A stretch of 64,000 nt of DNA, from contig DHXP01000073.1 in NCBI GenBank assembly GCA_002413745.1, forward strand, positions 200,408 through 264,407, in the 5' to 3' direction. The number at the start of each line of letters is the position of its first letter. Position 1 is the first letter of the stretch. The stretch comes from Flavobacterium sp. UBA5153 (lineage in GTDB: Bacteria > Bacteroidota > Bacteroidia > Flavobacteriales > Flavobacteriaceae). Positions 8,979 through 16,963 of this stretch are shown here, piece after piece. A program made the position numbers and the translations under genes. The notes beneath the pieces were generated by a model. That model saw only the letters and a program-made list of their open reading frames with translations, had not been told where the DNA came from and made no database searches.

Positions 8979-10031
8979 ATGACTACAATTCAAGGTCCAG
9001 CAGTTTTTCTGGCACAATTTATCAGTGACGAAGCACCTTTTAATTCCTTAGATGGAATTTGTAAATGGGCATCAGATATAGGTTTCAAAGGTATTCAAAT
9101 GCCAACGTTAGATACTCGTTTCATTGATTTACAAAAGGCTGCTGAAAGCAAAACTTATGCAGATGAATTAATTGGAACTGTCGCTTCTTACGGAATGCAA
9201 ATTACCGAATTATCGACACATTTACAAGGTCAACTTGTAGCAGTTCATCCAGCTTATGATAATTTATTCGATGCTTTTGCACCTGTAAACGTTCATGGAA
9301 ATCCGAAAGCGAGACAAGAATGGGCCGTTCAACAATTGAAATATGCGGCAAAAGCATCTCATAATTTAGGTTTAAATGCACATGCTACTTTTAGCGGTTC
9401 TTTATTATGGCAATATTTTCACCCTTGGCCACAGCGACCAAAAGGTTTAGTGGAAGAAGGTTTTGCTGAATTAGCTAAACGATGGACGCCTATATTGAAT
9501 GAATTTGATAATTACGGTGTTGATGTTTGTTATGAAATTCATCCTGGAGAGGATTTATTTGACGGTGAAACCTATGAAATGTTTTTGAAGGCGGTTAACA
9601 ATCATCAAAGAGCCTGTATTTTATATGACCCTTCTCATTTTGTTTTGCAACAATTGGATTATATTCAATATATCGATTTTTATCATGAACGAATAAAAGC
9701 TTTTCATGTTAAAGATGCCGAGTTTAACCCAACAGGAAAACAAGGAACATTTGGTGGTTACCAAAGTTGGATAAACCGAGCAGGACGCTATCGTTCTCCT
9801 GGAGACGGTCAAGTCGATTTTAAAATCATTTTTAGCAAATTGGCACAATATGATTATAAAGGTTGGGCAGTTATGGAATGGGAATGTTGCTTGAAAAATC
9901 AAGAAGATGGAGCCCGAGAAGGAGCTGAATTAATAAAAAATAATATTATAAAAATTACCGATAAAGCATTTGACAATTTTGCTTCTGTAAAAACGAATAA
10001 GGCTTTGAATAGAAAAAATTTAGGATTATAA
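8979..10031 (+). CDS. Sugar phosphate isomerase/epimerase family protein (TIM barrel), cytosolic
   Basis: The frame is open from 8922, but the ATG at 8979 avoids a 47-base overlap with the preceding gene and gives the natural start MTTIQGPAVFLAQF (350 residues). Metal-binding residues of the xylose-isomerase-like barrel are visible in CYEIHPGEDLF, YDPSHFVLQQLDY, AFHVKDAEF and VMEWECC. No signal peptide is present. Members isomerise or epimerise sugars and keto-acids using a divalent metal. It probably acts together with the Gfo/Idh/MocA enzyme encoded immediately upstream. Confidence 0.87.
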   Translation: MTTIQGPAVFLAQFISDEAPFNSLDGICKWASDIGFKGIQMPTLDTRFIDLQKAAESKTYADELIGTVASYGMQITELSTHLQGQLVAVHPAYDNLFDAFAPVNVHGNPKARQEWAVQQLKYAAKASHNLGLNAHATFSGSLLWQYFHPWPQRPKGLVEEGFAELAKRWTPILNEFDNYGVDVCYEIHPGEDLFDGETYEMFLKAVNNHQRACILYDPSHFVLQQLDYIQYIDFYHERIKAFHVKDAEFNPTGKQGTFGGYQSWINRAGRYRSPGDGQVDFKIIFSKLAQYDYKGWAVMEWECCLKNQEDGAREGAELIKNNIIKITDKAFDNFASVKTNKALNRKNLGL

Positions 10032-10046
10032 AAATTAAATAATAAA

Positions 10047-10424
10047 ATGAAAATCAAGTATTTACTCATTACTATTGCTTTAGTTACATTAAGCTCTTTC
10101 GCAAAATATAATTCAGGGAAAAAATATATTTCGACTCCAATAAAATCAGAAATAACTGTTCAGCAAATTTCAGAAGGTGAAAAACTTATTGCCAAATCAG
10201 ATTGTATTGGTTGCCATAATAAGGACAAAAAAATTATTGGTCCAGCTTATTCAGAAATTGCCAAAAAATATTCTTCTAACGACAAAAACATAAATTATTT
10301 AGTCGGTAAAGTTATTGCTGGAGGTTCTGGTGTTTGGGGTACTATTCCCATGTTACCTCACCCTACTTATAAAAAAGAAGACGTAAAGACTATGGTCAAA
10401 TATATTCTTTCGTTGAAAAAATAA
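10047..10424 (+). CDS. Exported c-type cytochrome (mono-haem)
   Basis: This 125-residue protein has an N-terminal signal peptide (about 1-19). A single haem-binding motif CIGCH lies at residues 53-57, and Met102 in GTIPMLPHP is the probable distal ligand. It is a class I cytochrome c. It lies within the cluster of the GMC dehydrogenase and its Tat subunit, so it is a good candidate for the electron acceptor of that enzyme in the periplasm, linking sugar oxidation to the respiratory chain. The pairing is inferred from position. Confidence 0.92.
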   Translation: MKIKYLLITIALVTLSSFAKYNSGKKYISTPIKSEITVQQISEGEKLIAKSDCIGCHNKDKKIIGPAYSEIAKKYSSNDKNINYLVGKVIAGGSGVWGTIPMLPHPTYKKEDVKTMVKYILSLKK

Positions 10425-10481
10425 CAAATTCCGAATAGTTGCCTGTTTTATTTTTAACAATCAAAAACGATAAAAAACCAA

Positions 10482-11948
10482 ATGGAAAAAGAGGAATTGA
10501 AAAAACCAGAAAAGAAAATTATAAATAGCAGGCGTGATTTTATAAAAACTACCACTGTAGCTGCTGCTGCATTTATGATTATTCCTCGTTTTGTATTAGG
10601 TCGAGGTTATGTGGCGCCGAGTGATCGATTGTTGATTGCAAGTATTGGTGTGGGCGGAAAAGGTCAATCCGATACTGCCATGTTTGCAAAAAGTGGCAAA
10701 GCAGATATCGCATTCCTTTGTGATGTTGATACCAGAAGAGCGGCAAAAAGTGTAGCTGCTTTTCCTAAAGCCAAATTCTACAAGGATTGGCGTGAAATGT
10801 TAGATAAAGAACATAAGAATTTTGATGCGGTTTCGGTTTCTACTCCAGACCATAATCACGCTATTCAAGCCTTGGCAGCCATGCAATTAGGCAAGCATGT
10901 TTATGTTCAAAAACCTATGGCTCATGATATTTATGAAGCGAGAATTTTGACCCAAGCAGCCAAAAAATATAAAGTGGTTACCCAAATGGGAAATCAAGGC
11001 GCCTCAAATGATGGCACCAGAATCATGAAAGAATGGTATGATGCGGGATTAATCGGCGATGTGCATACAATTCATGCTTGGACAGATCGTCCTGTTTGGC
11101 CGCAAGGCATTCCTTGGTCTACCACCAAAACCGAAATTCCAAAAGAATTAGACTGGGATTTATGGCTGGGAACGGCTCCTTATAAGAACTATGTAAATAA
11201 ATTAGTGCCTTTCAACTGGCGTGGTTGGTGGGATTACGGAACTGGTGCCTTAGGAGATATGGGTTGTCATTTGTTAGAAGCTCCTTTTAGTGTTTTAAAT
11301 TTAAAATATGCCAAAGAGGTACAATGTAGCGTAGGTTCGGTTTATGTGGATGAATTCAAAAGAGGTTATTTTCCTGAAAGTTGTCCGCCTTCAAGCCACG
11401 TAACATTGACATTTCCTAAAACAGAAAAAACCAATGGTGACGTAACAGTGCACTGGATGGATGGAGGAATACAGCCAGAACGTCCATCAGAATTAGGTCC
11501 AAATGAAATATTTGGTGATGGCGGAAACGGTACTTTATTCACCGGTACAAAAGGTAAAATGATGTGTGATACTTACGGATTAAATCCAAGATTATTGCCC
11601 CTTAGCAAAAATGAAAACCTTCAAATTGCAAAAAAATATACCAGAGTTGAAGGCGGTTCTGACGGTCATTATAAACAATGGATCGAAGGTGCAATTGCAG
11701 GTTACGGCAAACACGAATTGAGTTCTGGGTTTGAAGTTGCTGGTCCTTTGACCGAAGCTTTATTAATGGCAAATTTAGCTATTAGAGGCTATGATATTCA
11801 AAAAGAAGTTCTTGGCGAAGATACTTATCCAGGTCGTTCCGCTAAATTATTATGGGACAATGACCAAATGAAAATCACCAATTTCGATGAAGTGAACCAG
11901 TTTATAAAACGAAACTATCGTGAAGGTTGGAAAGCTTTAACTTTATAA
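10482..11948 (+). CDS. Gfo/Idh/MocA family oxidoreductase with twin-arginine signal
   Basis: This 488-residue protein has a Tat signal (SRRDFIKTTTVAAAAF, from about residue 17), then a Rossmann domain with GVGGKG, and the family motif VYVQKPMAHD. It is longer than the cytosolic paralogue at 7811 and carries the extended C-terminal domain of exported members. Exported Gfo/Idh/MocA enzymes keep a tightly bound nicotinamide cofactor. Some oxidise glycosides at C3 before bond cleavage, and are often paired with DUF1080 proteins. The next gene, 27 bases downstream, is such a protein. Confidence 0.9.
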   Translation: MEKEELKKPEKKIINSRRDFIKTTTVAAAAFMIIPRFVLGRGYVAPSDRLLIASIGVGGKGQSDTAMFAKSGKADIAFLCDVDTRRAAKSVAAFPKAKFYKDWREMLDKEHKNFDAVSVSTPDHNHAIQALAAMQLGKHVYVQKPMAHDIYEARILTQAAKKYKVVTQMGNQGASNDGTRIMKEWYDAGLIGDVHTIHAWTDRPVWPQGIPWSTTKTEIPKELDWDLWLGTAPYKNYVNKLVPFNWRGWWDYGTGALGDMGCHLLEAPFSVLNLKYAKEVQCSVGSVYVDEFKRGYFPESCPPSSHVTLTFPKTEKTNGDVTVHWMDGGIQPERPSELGPNEIFGDGGNGTLFTGTKGKMMCDTYGLNPRLLPLSKNENLQIAKKYTRVEGGSDGHYKQWIEGAIAGYGKHELSSGFEVAGPLTEALLMANLAIRGYDIQKEVLGEDTYPGRSAKLLWDNDQMKITNFDEVNQFIKRNYREGWKALTL

Positions 11949-11975
11949 AAAAACAACAATTTAAAAAATAAAAAA

Positions 11976-12707
11976 ATGATTAAGAATATTTGCACTTCAA
12001 TACTACTTTTAATAATGATTCAAACAACGAATGCACAAACTTTGCCAAAAGGCTTTAAATCAATATTTGACGGACAAACCACTACAGGATGGCATACTTA
12101 CGGAAAAACTACGGTAAGTAAGGCTTGGAAAGTTGAAGATGGTGTTTTGCATTTTGATCCAGCTTTGGCCAAAAACGATCAAGGTGGAGATCTTGTAACG
12201 GATAATGAATACACGAATTTCCATTTGAAATTAGAATGGAAAGTAGCTCCAAAATCAAATAGTGGGATTATTTTCTATGTAAATGAAGATCCAAAAAAAT
12301 ATAAAAATACCTATAACACGGGACTTGAAATGCAAGTTTTGGATAATGATGGGCATCCGGACGGAAAAATTGAAAAACACCGCGCAGGCGATTTATATGA
12401 TTTAATTAAAAGTTCTTCTGAACCTGTGAAACCAGTAGGAGAATGGAATACCGCAGAAGTTGTTTGTAAAAACGGAAAATTGACACTTGTTATGAATGGT
12501 GTTATAGTTGTGGAAACAATGCTTTGGGATGATAATTTTAAAGCCTTAGTTGCCAAAAGCAAGTTTGCTGGCTGGGAAGGTTTTGCAGTATCTAAAACTG
12601 GAAAAATCGCTTTGCAGGATCATGGCGAAAATGTTTGGTATAGAAACATTATGATTAAAGAATGGAATACCATGAAAATTACAACTGGCTGTGAAAACGG
12701 AATGTAA
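11976..12707 (+). CDS. DUF1080 / 3-keto-disaccharide hydrolase family protein
   Basis: This 243-residue protein has a cleavable signal peptide (about 1-20, ending NAQ). The body is a single LamG-like beta-sandwich of PF06439. The opening FKSIFDGQTTTGWHTYGK and the central KSNSGIIFYV, GLEMQVLDNDGHPD and HRAGDLYDL segments are diagnostic. The family, long called DUF1080, has members that cleave 3-keto-glycosides or eliminate across C1-C2 after a sugar has been oxidised at C3. Placed directly after an exported oxidoreductase, it is the likely bond-breaking step of the cluster. The substrate is not determined. Confidence 0.9.
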   Translation: MIKNICTSILLLIMIQTTNAQTLPKGFKSIFDGQTTTGWHTYGKTTVSKAWKVEDGVLHFDPALAKNDQGGDLVTDNEYTNFHLKLEWKVAPKSNSGIIFYVNEDPKKYKNTYNTGLEMQVLDNDGHPDGKIEKHRAGDLYDLIKSSSEPVKPVGEWNTAEVVCKNGKLTLVMNGVIVVETMLWDDNFKALVAKSKFAGWEGFAVSKTGKIALQDHGENVWYRNIMIKEWNTMKITTGCENGM

Positions 12708-12762
12708 TCCTAATAAATTTACACAAAACCAATAGAATAACCAATCAATTAATCAAAATTAT

Positions 12763-14001
12763 ATGAATACCACAATCCGAATTAAATTATCTTTCATGAT
12801 GTTTCTAGAATTTTTCATCTGGGGTTCCTGGTTTGTAACTCTTGGAACTTTTTTGGCGAGTAATTTACATGCTTCAGGATCCGAAACAGCTTCTGTTTTT
12901 TCGACTCAATCTTGGGGTGCGATTATCGCTCCATTTATTATCGGTTTGATTGCAGACCGTTATTTCAATGCTGAGAAAATTTTGGGAATTTTGCATCTTG
13001 TGGGTGCTTTTTTGATGTACCAAATGTATATTTCAGCTGACGTAACGCTTTTTTATTCCTACGTATTAGGATATATGATTTTATATATGCCAACATTGGC
13101 ACTTGTAAATTCTGTTTCTTTTAACCAAATGAAAGATCCTGAAAAAGAGTTTGCCAACATTCGTGTTTGGGGAACAATTGGATGGATTTTAGCAGGATTG
13201 TCTATCAGTTACCTATTTCATTGGGATTCTGCCGAAGCCACTGCTCAAGGATTACTTAAAAACACCTTCCTTTTAGCTGGAATTGCTGCTTTTATTTTAG
13301 GAATTTTCAGTTTTACTTTGCCTAAAACACCCCCAAAAGCAAGTGATGAAAAAATTAAAATTGGAGATATTATTGGTCTTGATGCTTTGAAACTTTTAAA
13401 AGATAAAAATTTCGCTATCTTTTTTGTGTCTTCGATTCTAATTTGTATTCCACTTGCCTTTTATTATCAAAATGCACATCCATTTTTGACCGAAGCTGGT
13501 TTAGAAAATCCAACAGGAAAAATGGCTATCGGACAAATATCGGAAGCTTTATTTTTATTGTTAATTCCTGTGTTTTTCACTCGTTTTGGTTTTAAGAAAA
13601 CCATTTTAGTGGGTATGTTGGCTTGGGCAATTCGTTATCTTTTATTTGCTTATGGAAACGCACAAGATTTGAGCTTTATGCTTATCCTCGGAATCGCTTT
13701 ACACGGTATTTGTTATGATTTCTTCTTTGTTTCTGGCCAAATATACACGAATTCAAAAGCAGGAGAAAAATACAAAAGTGCTGCTCAAGGTCTAATTACA
13801 CTAGCTACTTATGGAGTTGGAATGTTAGTAGGTTTTAAAGTTGCTGGTTGGATTACCGATAATTACAAAACACTTAATGGTGGTGTAGATTGGAAAATGG
13901 TATGGATAATTCCTGCTGGAATTGCCTTGGCTGTATTCCTGATTTTTGCCCTTTTCTTTAATGACAAAAGCAATTCTGAAAAAGAAGTTGCTTCAATTTA
14001 A
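12763..14001 (+). CDS. MFS transporter of the nucleoside:H+ symporter (NupG-like) family
   Basis: This 412-residue inner-membrane protein has about 12 hydrophobic segments. The start FMMFLEFFIWGSWFVTLGTFL and the MFS-type loop GLIADRYFNAEKILG (around residue 65) match the nucleoside proton symporter branch of the major facilitator superfamily. In Bacteroidota, members of this branch are frequently placed with sugar isomerase and Gfo/Idh/MocA genes. That favours import of a modified monosaccharide over a nucleoside here. No TonB-dependent receptor or SusD protein is in the cluster, so outer-membrane entry must be served elsewhere. Confidence 0.87.
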   Translation: MNTTIRIKLSFMMFLEFFIWGSWFVTLGTFLASNLHASGSETASVFSTQSWGAIIAPFIIGLIADRYFNAEKILGILHLVGAFLMYQMYISADVTLFYSYVLGYMILYMPTLALVNSVSFNQMKDPEKEFANIRVWGTIGWILAGLSISYLFHWDSAEATAQGLLKNTFLLAGIAAFILGIFSFTLPKTPPKASDEKIKIGDIIGLDALKLLKDKNFAIFFVSSILICIPLAFYYQNAHPFLTEAGLENPTGKMAIGQISEALFLLLIPVFFTRFGFKKTILVGMLAWAIRYLLFAYGNAQDLSFMLILGIALHGICYDFFFVSGQIYTNSKAGEKYKSAAQGLITLATYGVGMLVGFKVAGWITDNYKTLNGGVDWKMVWIIPAGIALAVFLIFALFFNDKSNSEKEVASI

Positions 14002-14012
14002 AAAATAATAAA

Positions 14013-14906
14013 ATGAGTTCAAACCTAAGTAGAAGATCAGTTATCAAAGGAATTATTGCAGGAACAGCCGCTTTAGGATTTCCTTCCAGTCTTTCGGCTT
14101 TTGCGATAGAAGAAGAACCTTTAAAAAATGAAACTGTTAAGCTAAAAGGAAATATCAATCATTCCGTCGCGCGTTGGTGTTTTAGTGATATTGATTTAGA
14201 TACACTTTGCATCGAAGCCAAAAAAATAGGAATATCGGGAATTGATTTAGTTGGTCCAAAAGAATGGCCCATTCTAAAAAAACATGAACTTGATTCTCCA
14301 ATGTGTAATGGTGCCGAAATTAATTTGGTTGATGGGTTCAATGATATTCAATTTCATGAAACATTGATAAAAAATTATTCGGAGATGATTCCGCTTGTAG
14401 CAAAAGCGGGGTTTAAGAATCTAATTTGTTTTAGCGGAAGCCGAAGAAATAAAACCGATGAGGAAGGCTGGCATAACTGTAAACTTGGTCTTGAACAATT
14501 AATTCCTTTGGCTGAAAAACACAAAGTAACATTGGTAATGGAATTGCTCAACAGCAAGGTGAATCACAAAGATTATCAATGTGATAGAACTCCTTGGGGA
14601 GTTGAGTTAGTGAAATCATTACAATCTGAAAATTTCAAATTGCTGTATGATATTTACCACATGCAAATTGACGAGGGTGATGTAATTAGAACCATAAAAG
14701 ATAACCACCAATATTTTGCACATTATCATACTGCAGGTGTTCCCGGTAGAAATGAAATCGACGAAACACAAGAGTTAAATTATCCTGCAATTATGAAAGC
14801 CATTGCCGAAACTGGTTTTAAAGGATATGTGGCGCAAGAATTTATTCCTAAAAATCCAGATAAAATTTCCTCGTTAAAAAAAGCAATCGCTATTTGTGAT
14901 ATTTAA
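14013..14906 (+). CDS. Hydroxypyruvate-isomerase-like TIM-barrel protein with Tat signal
   Basis: This 297-residue protein starts with SRRSVIKGIIAGTAALG, a clear twin-arginine signal. The mature part resembles hydroxypyruvate isomerase/sugar epimerases. Metal ligands are expected in VMELLNSKVNH, YDIYHMQIDEGD and AQEFIPK. It probably isomerises a keto-sugar or sugar acid in the periplasm. The gene starts 11 bases after the transporter gene and is followed by a second exported TIM-barrel gene. Confidence 0.85.
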   Translation: MSSNLSRRSVIKGIIAGTAALGFPSSLSAFAIEEEPLKNETVKLKGNINHSVARWCFSDIDLDTLCIEAKKIGISGIDLVGPKEWPILKKHELDSPMCNGAEINLVDGFNDIQFHETLIKNYSEMIPLVAKAGFKNLICFSGSRRNKTDEEGWHNCKLGLEQLIPLAEKHKVTLVMELLNSKVNHKDYQCDRTPWGVELVKSLQSENFKLLYDIYHMQIDEGDVIRTIKDNHQYFAHYHTAGVPGRNEIDETQELNYPAIMKAIAETGFKGYVAQEFIPKNPDKISSLKKAIAICDI

Positions 14907-14925
14907 TAATCTAAAAAGAAAAAAA

Positions 14926-15801
14926 ATGATAAAAAGAAGAGATTTTTTAATTAATAGTGGATTAGCACTAGGAGCTTTGGCAATCGCTCCTTCCCTAGCC
15001 TTTGCTTCAAAAGAAAGAGCTATTGGAATACAATTATATACCCTAAGAGAGTCTTTGCCAAAAGACGTAAAAGGAGTTCTAGCTCAAGTGGGAAAAGCAG
15101 GTTTTGCCGAAGTGGAAACTTTTGGTTATTCTGTAACTAACGGATTTTTTGGAACTTCGGTGAAAGATTTTCAATCTATTTTGAAAGATAACGGCTTGAA
15201 AGCTACCAGCAATCATTTTGATTTTAATAGTTTTATTAAAACTGGAGAAACCGAAACTTTGAAATCATATATTGAAACTGCCCATATTTTAGGAAGCGAA
15301 TATGTTACTATACCTCATGTAATAACTGAATCAAGAGGAAAAAGTGTAGATGATTATAAAAAACTGGCTGGAGGAATCAATAAAGTTGCCGAGATTTGTC
15401 ATTCAAATGGTTTAAAACTAGCCTATCACAATCATAATTTCGAATTTACTAAATTTGGCGCAACTACAGGGTATGAAGTTTTATTAAATGAAACGGATAA
15501 AAATCTAGTCGATTTTGAAATGGATCTCTATTGGGTGGTTCGTGCCGGACATGATCCATTGCAATTATTCAAAGAGCATCCGGGACGTTTCAAAATGTGG
15601 CATGTAAAAGATATGGATAAAGTAAATCCTGATTTTAATGCAGCAATTGGTCAAGGATCAATCGATTTTAAAGCGATTTTTGCCCAAGCCAAATTAGCAG
15701 GAATGCAACGTTTTTTCTTGGAACATGAATCCAATTATATTCCAAACCCTGTTGAATCAATGAAAACAAGTTTCGATTATATCAAGAAAAATTTGGTTTA
15801 A
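14926..15801 (+). CDS. Sugar phosphate isomerase/epimerase family protein with Tat signal
   Basis: The frame begins at 14896 inside the previous gene, but the start at 14926 (MIKRRDFLINSGLALGALA) produces a proper twin-arginine signal and 291 residues. The barrel shows AIGIQLYTLRESLPKD at its first strand and probable metal ligands in LAYHNHNFEF, FEMDLYWVVRAGHDP, MWHVKDMD and FLEHES. This is the last gene of the cluster; a terminator follows 29 bases downstream. It is the third xylose-isomerase-like barrel in the operon and the second exported one. Confidence 0.88.
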   Translation: MIKRRDFLINSGLALGALAIAPSLAFASKERAIGIQLYTLRESLPKDVKGVLAQVGKAGFAEVETFGYSVTNGFFGTSVKDFQSILKDNGLKATSNHFDFNSFIKTGETETLKSYIETAHILGSEYVTIPHVITESRGKSVDDYKKLAGGINKVAEICHSNGLKLAYHNHNFEFTKFGATTGYEVLLNETDKNLVDFEMDLYWVVRAGHDPLQLFKEHPGRFKMWHVKDMDKVNPDFNAAIGQGSIDFKAIFAQAKLAGMQRFFLEHESNYIPNPVESMKTSFDYIKKNLV

Positions 15802-15830
15802 TCTAAAAATTAAGTTTTAAAAAAGTCATT

Positions 15831-15876
15831 CCAATAATCTTAAATCTAAAAAATTTATGATTATTGGATTTTTTTT
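15831..15876 (+). terminator. Rho-independent terminator of the carbohydrate cluster
   Basis: The arms CCAATAATCTTAAAT (15831-15845) and 15853-15867 pair at 14 of 15 positions around a 7-nt loop, and a run of T follows (from 15869). It lies 29 bases after the last gene, which supports 5484-15801 being one transcription unit. Confidence 0.88.
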
Positions 15877-15900
15877 ATTTCCCGTTTGGAAAAAAGAAGA

Positions 15901-16019
15901 TGTAGCTCCTACTCTACTCTGCAACTTGGCACGATGGAGTCGTGTCGAAAGGATTGGCGTAAAATTCAATAAAGACAAGGATTGGGTTGGCGGGACTTTG
16001 AAATTGTTTGAGAGAGAAG
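15901..16019. repeat. Direct repeat, right copy (flanks the carbohydrate cluster)
   Basis: This is the second copy of the element at 4865-4984, in the same orientation. It shares the cores CTCTACTCTGCAACTTGG and the 36-base segment beginning GATTGGCGTAAAATTC. Between them this copy has a small hairpin, CACGA and TCGTG around TGGAG (15930-15944), which the left copy lacks. It ends at the stop codon of the leftward RES-domain gene. Confidence 0.8.
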
Positions 16020-16026
16020 CTAATAA

Positions 16027-16881
16027 CTAAATCCAAATAATTTCTTTAGCTTTATATCTGCTAATTAATGACTCTGTATATTCTGTTTGATCATATTTCT
16101 TATTACCAGTTTTCTCCATTTTCCTTTTAACAGCAACATAAAACTCCATTTTTTCATCTATAATCTGAGGTTTAAAAGCAAAATTAAATCCTTTGGTGGG
16201 GTATAATGTGCTAGGGTATAATATGCCATCAGCATTCTTAAAAGAATCAAAAATATAATTTGTAAAGGCCGCTGTAATTTTGTAGTGATTTGAATAACCT
16301 TCTGCTATTTGAGAAAATTCTTTTGATAAAAATTGAAATAGATTTATGAATGCCTTTGAGCTTTCGTCAGTTTGACTCTTGAAAAACTCTTCAAAACTTT
16401 TGCTTAAATCATCAATTTGGTTATTCTGCCCTCGAATATTATCATTTGTCAATAAGCTAACGACCAAAATATCTTCTGTTGAAATCCAAACTCCATTTGT
16501 TATATACTCAAAATCTTTTTCTTTTTTCTCCCTTGTAATTTGGCTTATTTCAACAAATGAAAGCCAATCATCATCAGCACAATAAAAAACGGATTGTCCA
16601 GGTTCATTGGCTCGACCAAATTTTTTTATATTTTGTGAATCTTTGACATAAGACAGGTCACTAACTTTATCAAAGAAAACTTCGTCTTGTTTATGAATTC
16701 GACTTCTCACAAACTTTGAACCTTTTGGATAAAGGACAAAGGGTATTGAAAATTCAATCGAATTGAGTATGTTTTTTATGTATATATAACTTTCTATTGA
16801 AACTTCATCTTTTGCAGTTTTAAGCAGTCTTAAAAGGTTGTCCATTTCTTTGGTGTCAATGTACTTATTGTTTTCTAACAT
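16027..16881 (-). CDS. RES-domain protein without an obvious antitoxin
   Basis: In this 284-residue soluble protein the three conserved positions that name the RES fold can be matched. The Arg is R59 or R61 in FVRSRIHK, the Glu is E111 in WLSFVEIS, and the Ser is S224 in ADGILYPSTLYP. GRANEPGQSVFYCADD (about 89-104) is the typical strand before the Glu. RES toxins degrade NAD+ and are normally paired with an Xre/MbcA-type antitoxin. No small partner gene precedes this one. The N-terminal 45 residues are helical and not part of the usual domain. Either it is a stand-alone RES protein or the antitoxin was lost. The family call is by pattern, so moderate confidence. Confidence 0.68.
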   Translation of the reverse strand: MLENNKYIDTKEMDNLLRLLKTAKDEVSIESYIYIKNILNSIEFSIPFVLYPKGSKFVRSRIHKQDEVFFDKVSDLSYVKDSQNIKKFGRANEPGQSVFYCADDDWLSFVEISQITREKKEKDFEYITNGVWISTEDILVVSLLTNDNIRGQNNQIDDLSKSFEEFFKSQTDESSKAFINLFQFLSKEFSQIAEGYSNHYKITAAFTNYIFDSFKNADGILYPSTLYPTKGFNFAFKPQIIDEKMEFYVAVKRKMEKTGNKKYDQTEYTESLISRYKAKEIIWI

Positions 16882-16963
16882 AAAATTGATTTAAGTGTTA
16901 AGTTACTTAATCCTCAACTGCGTGTATTGTAGCAAATTTATTGATTATTATTTATTAAAAAAT

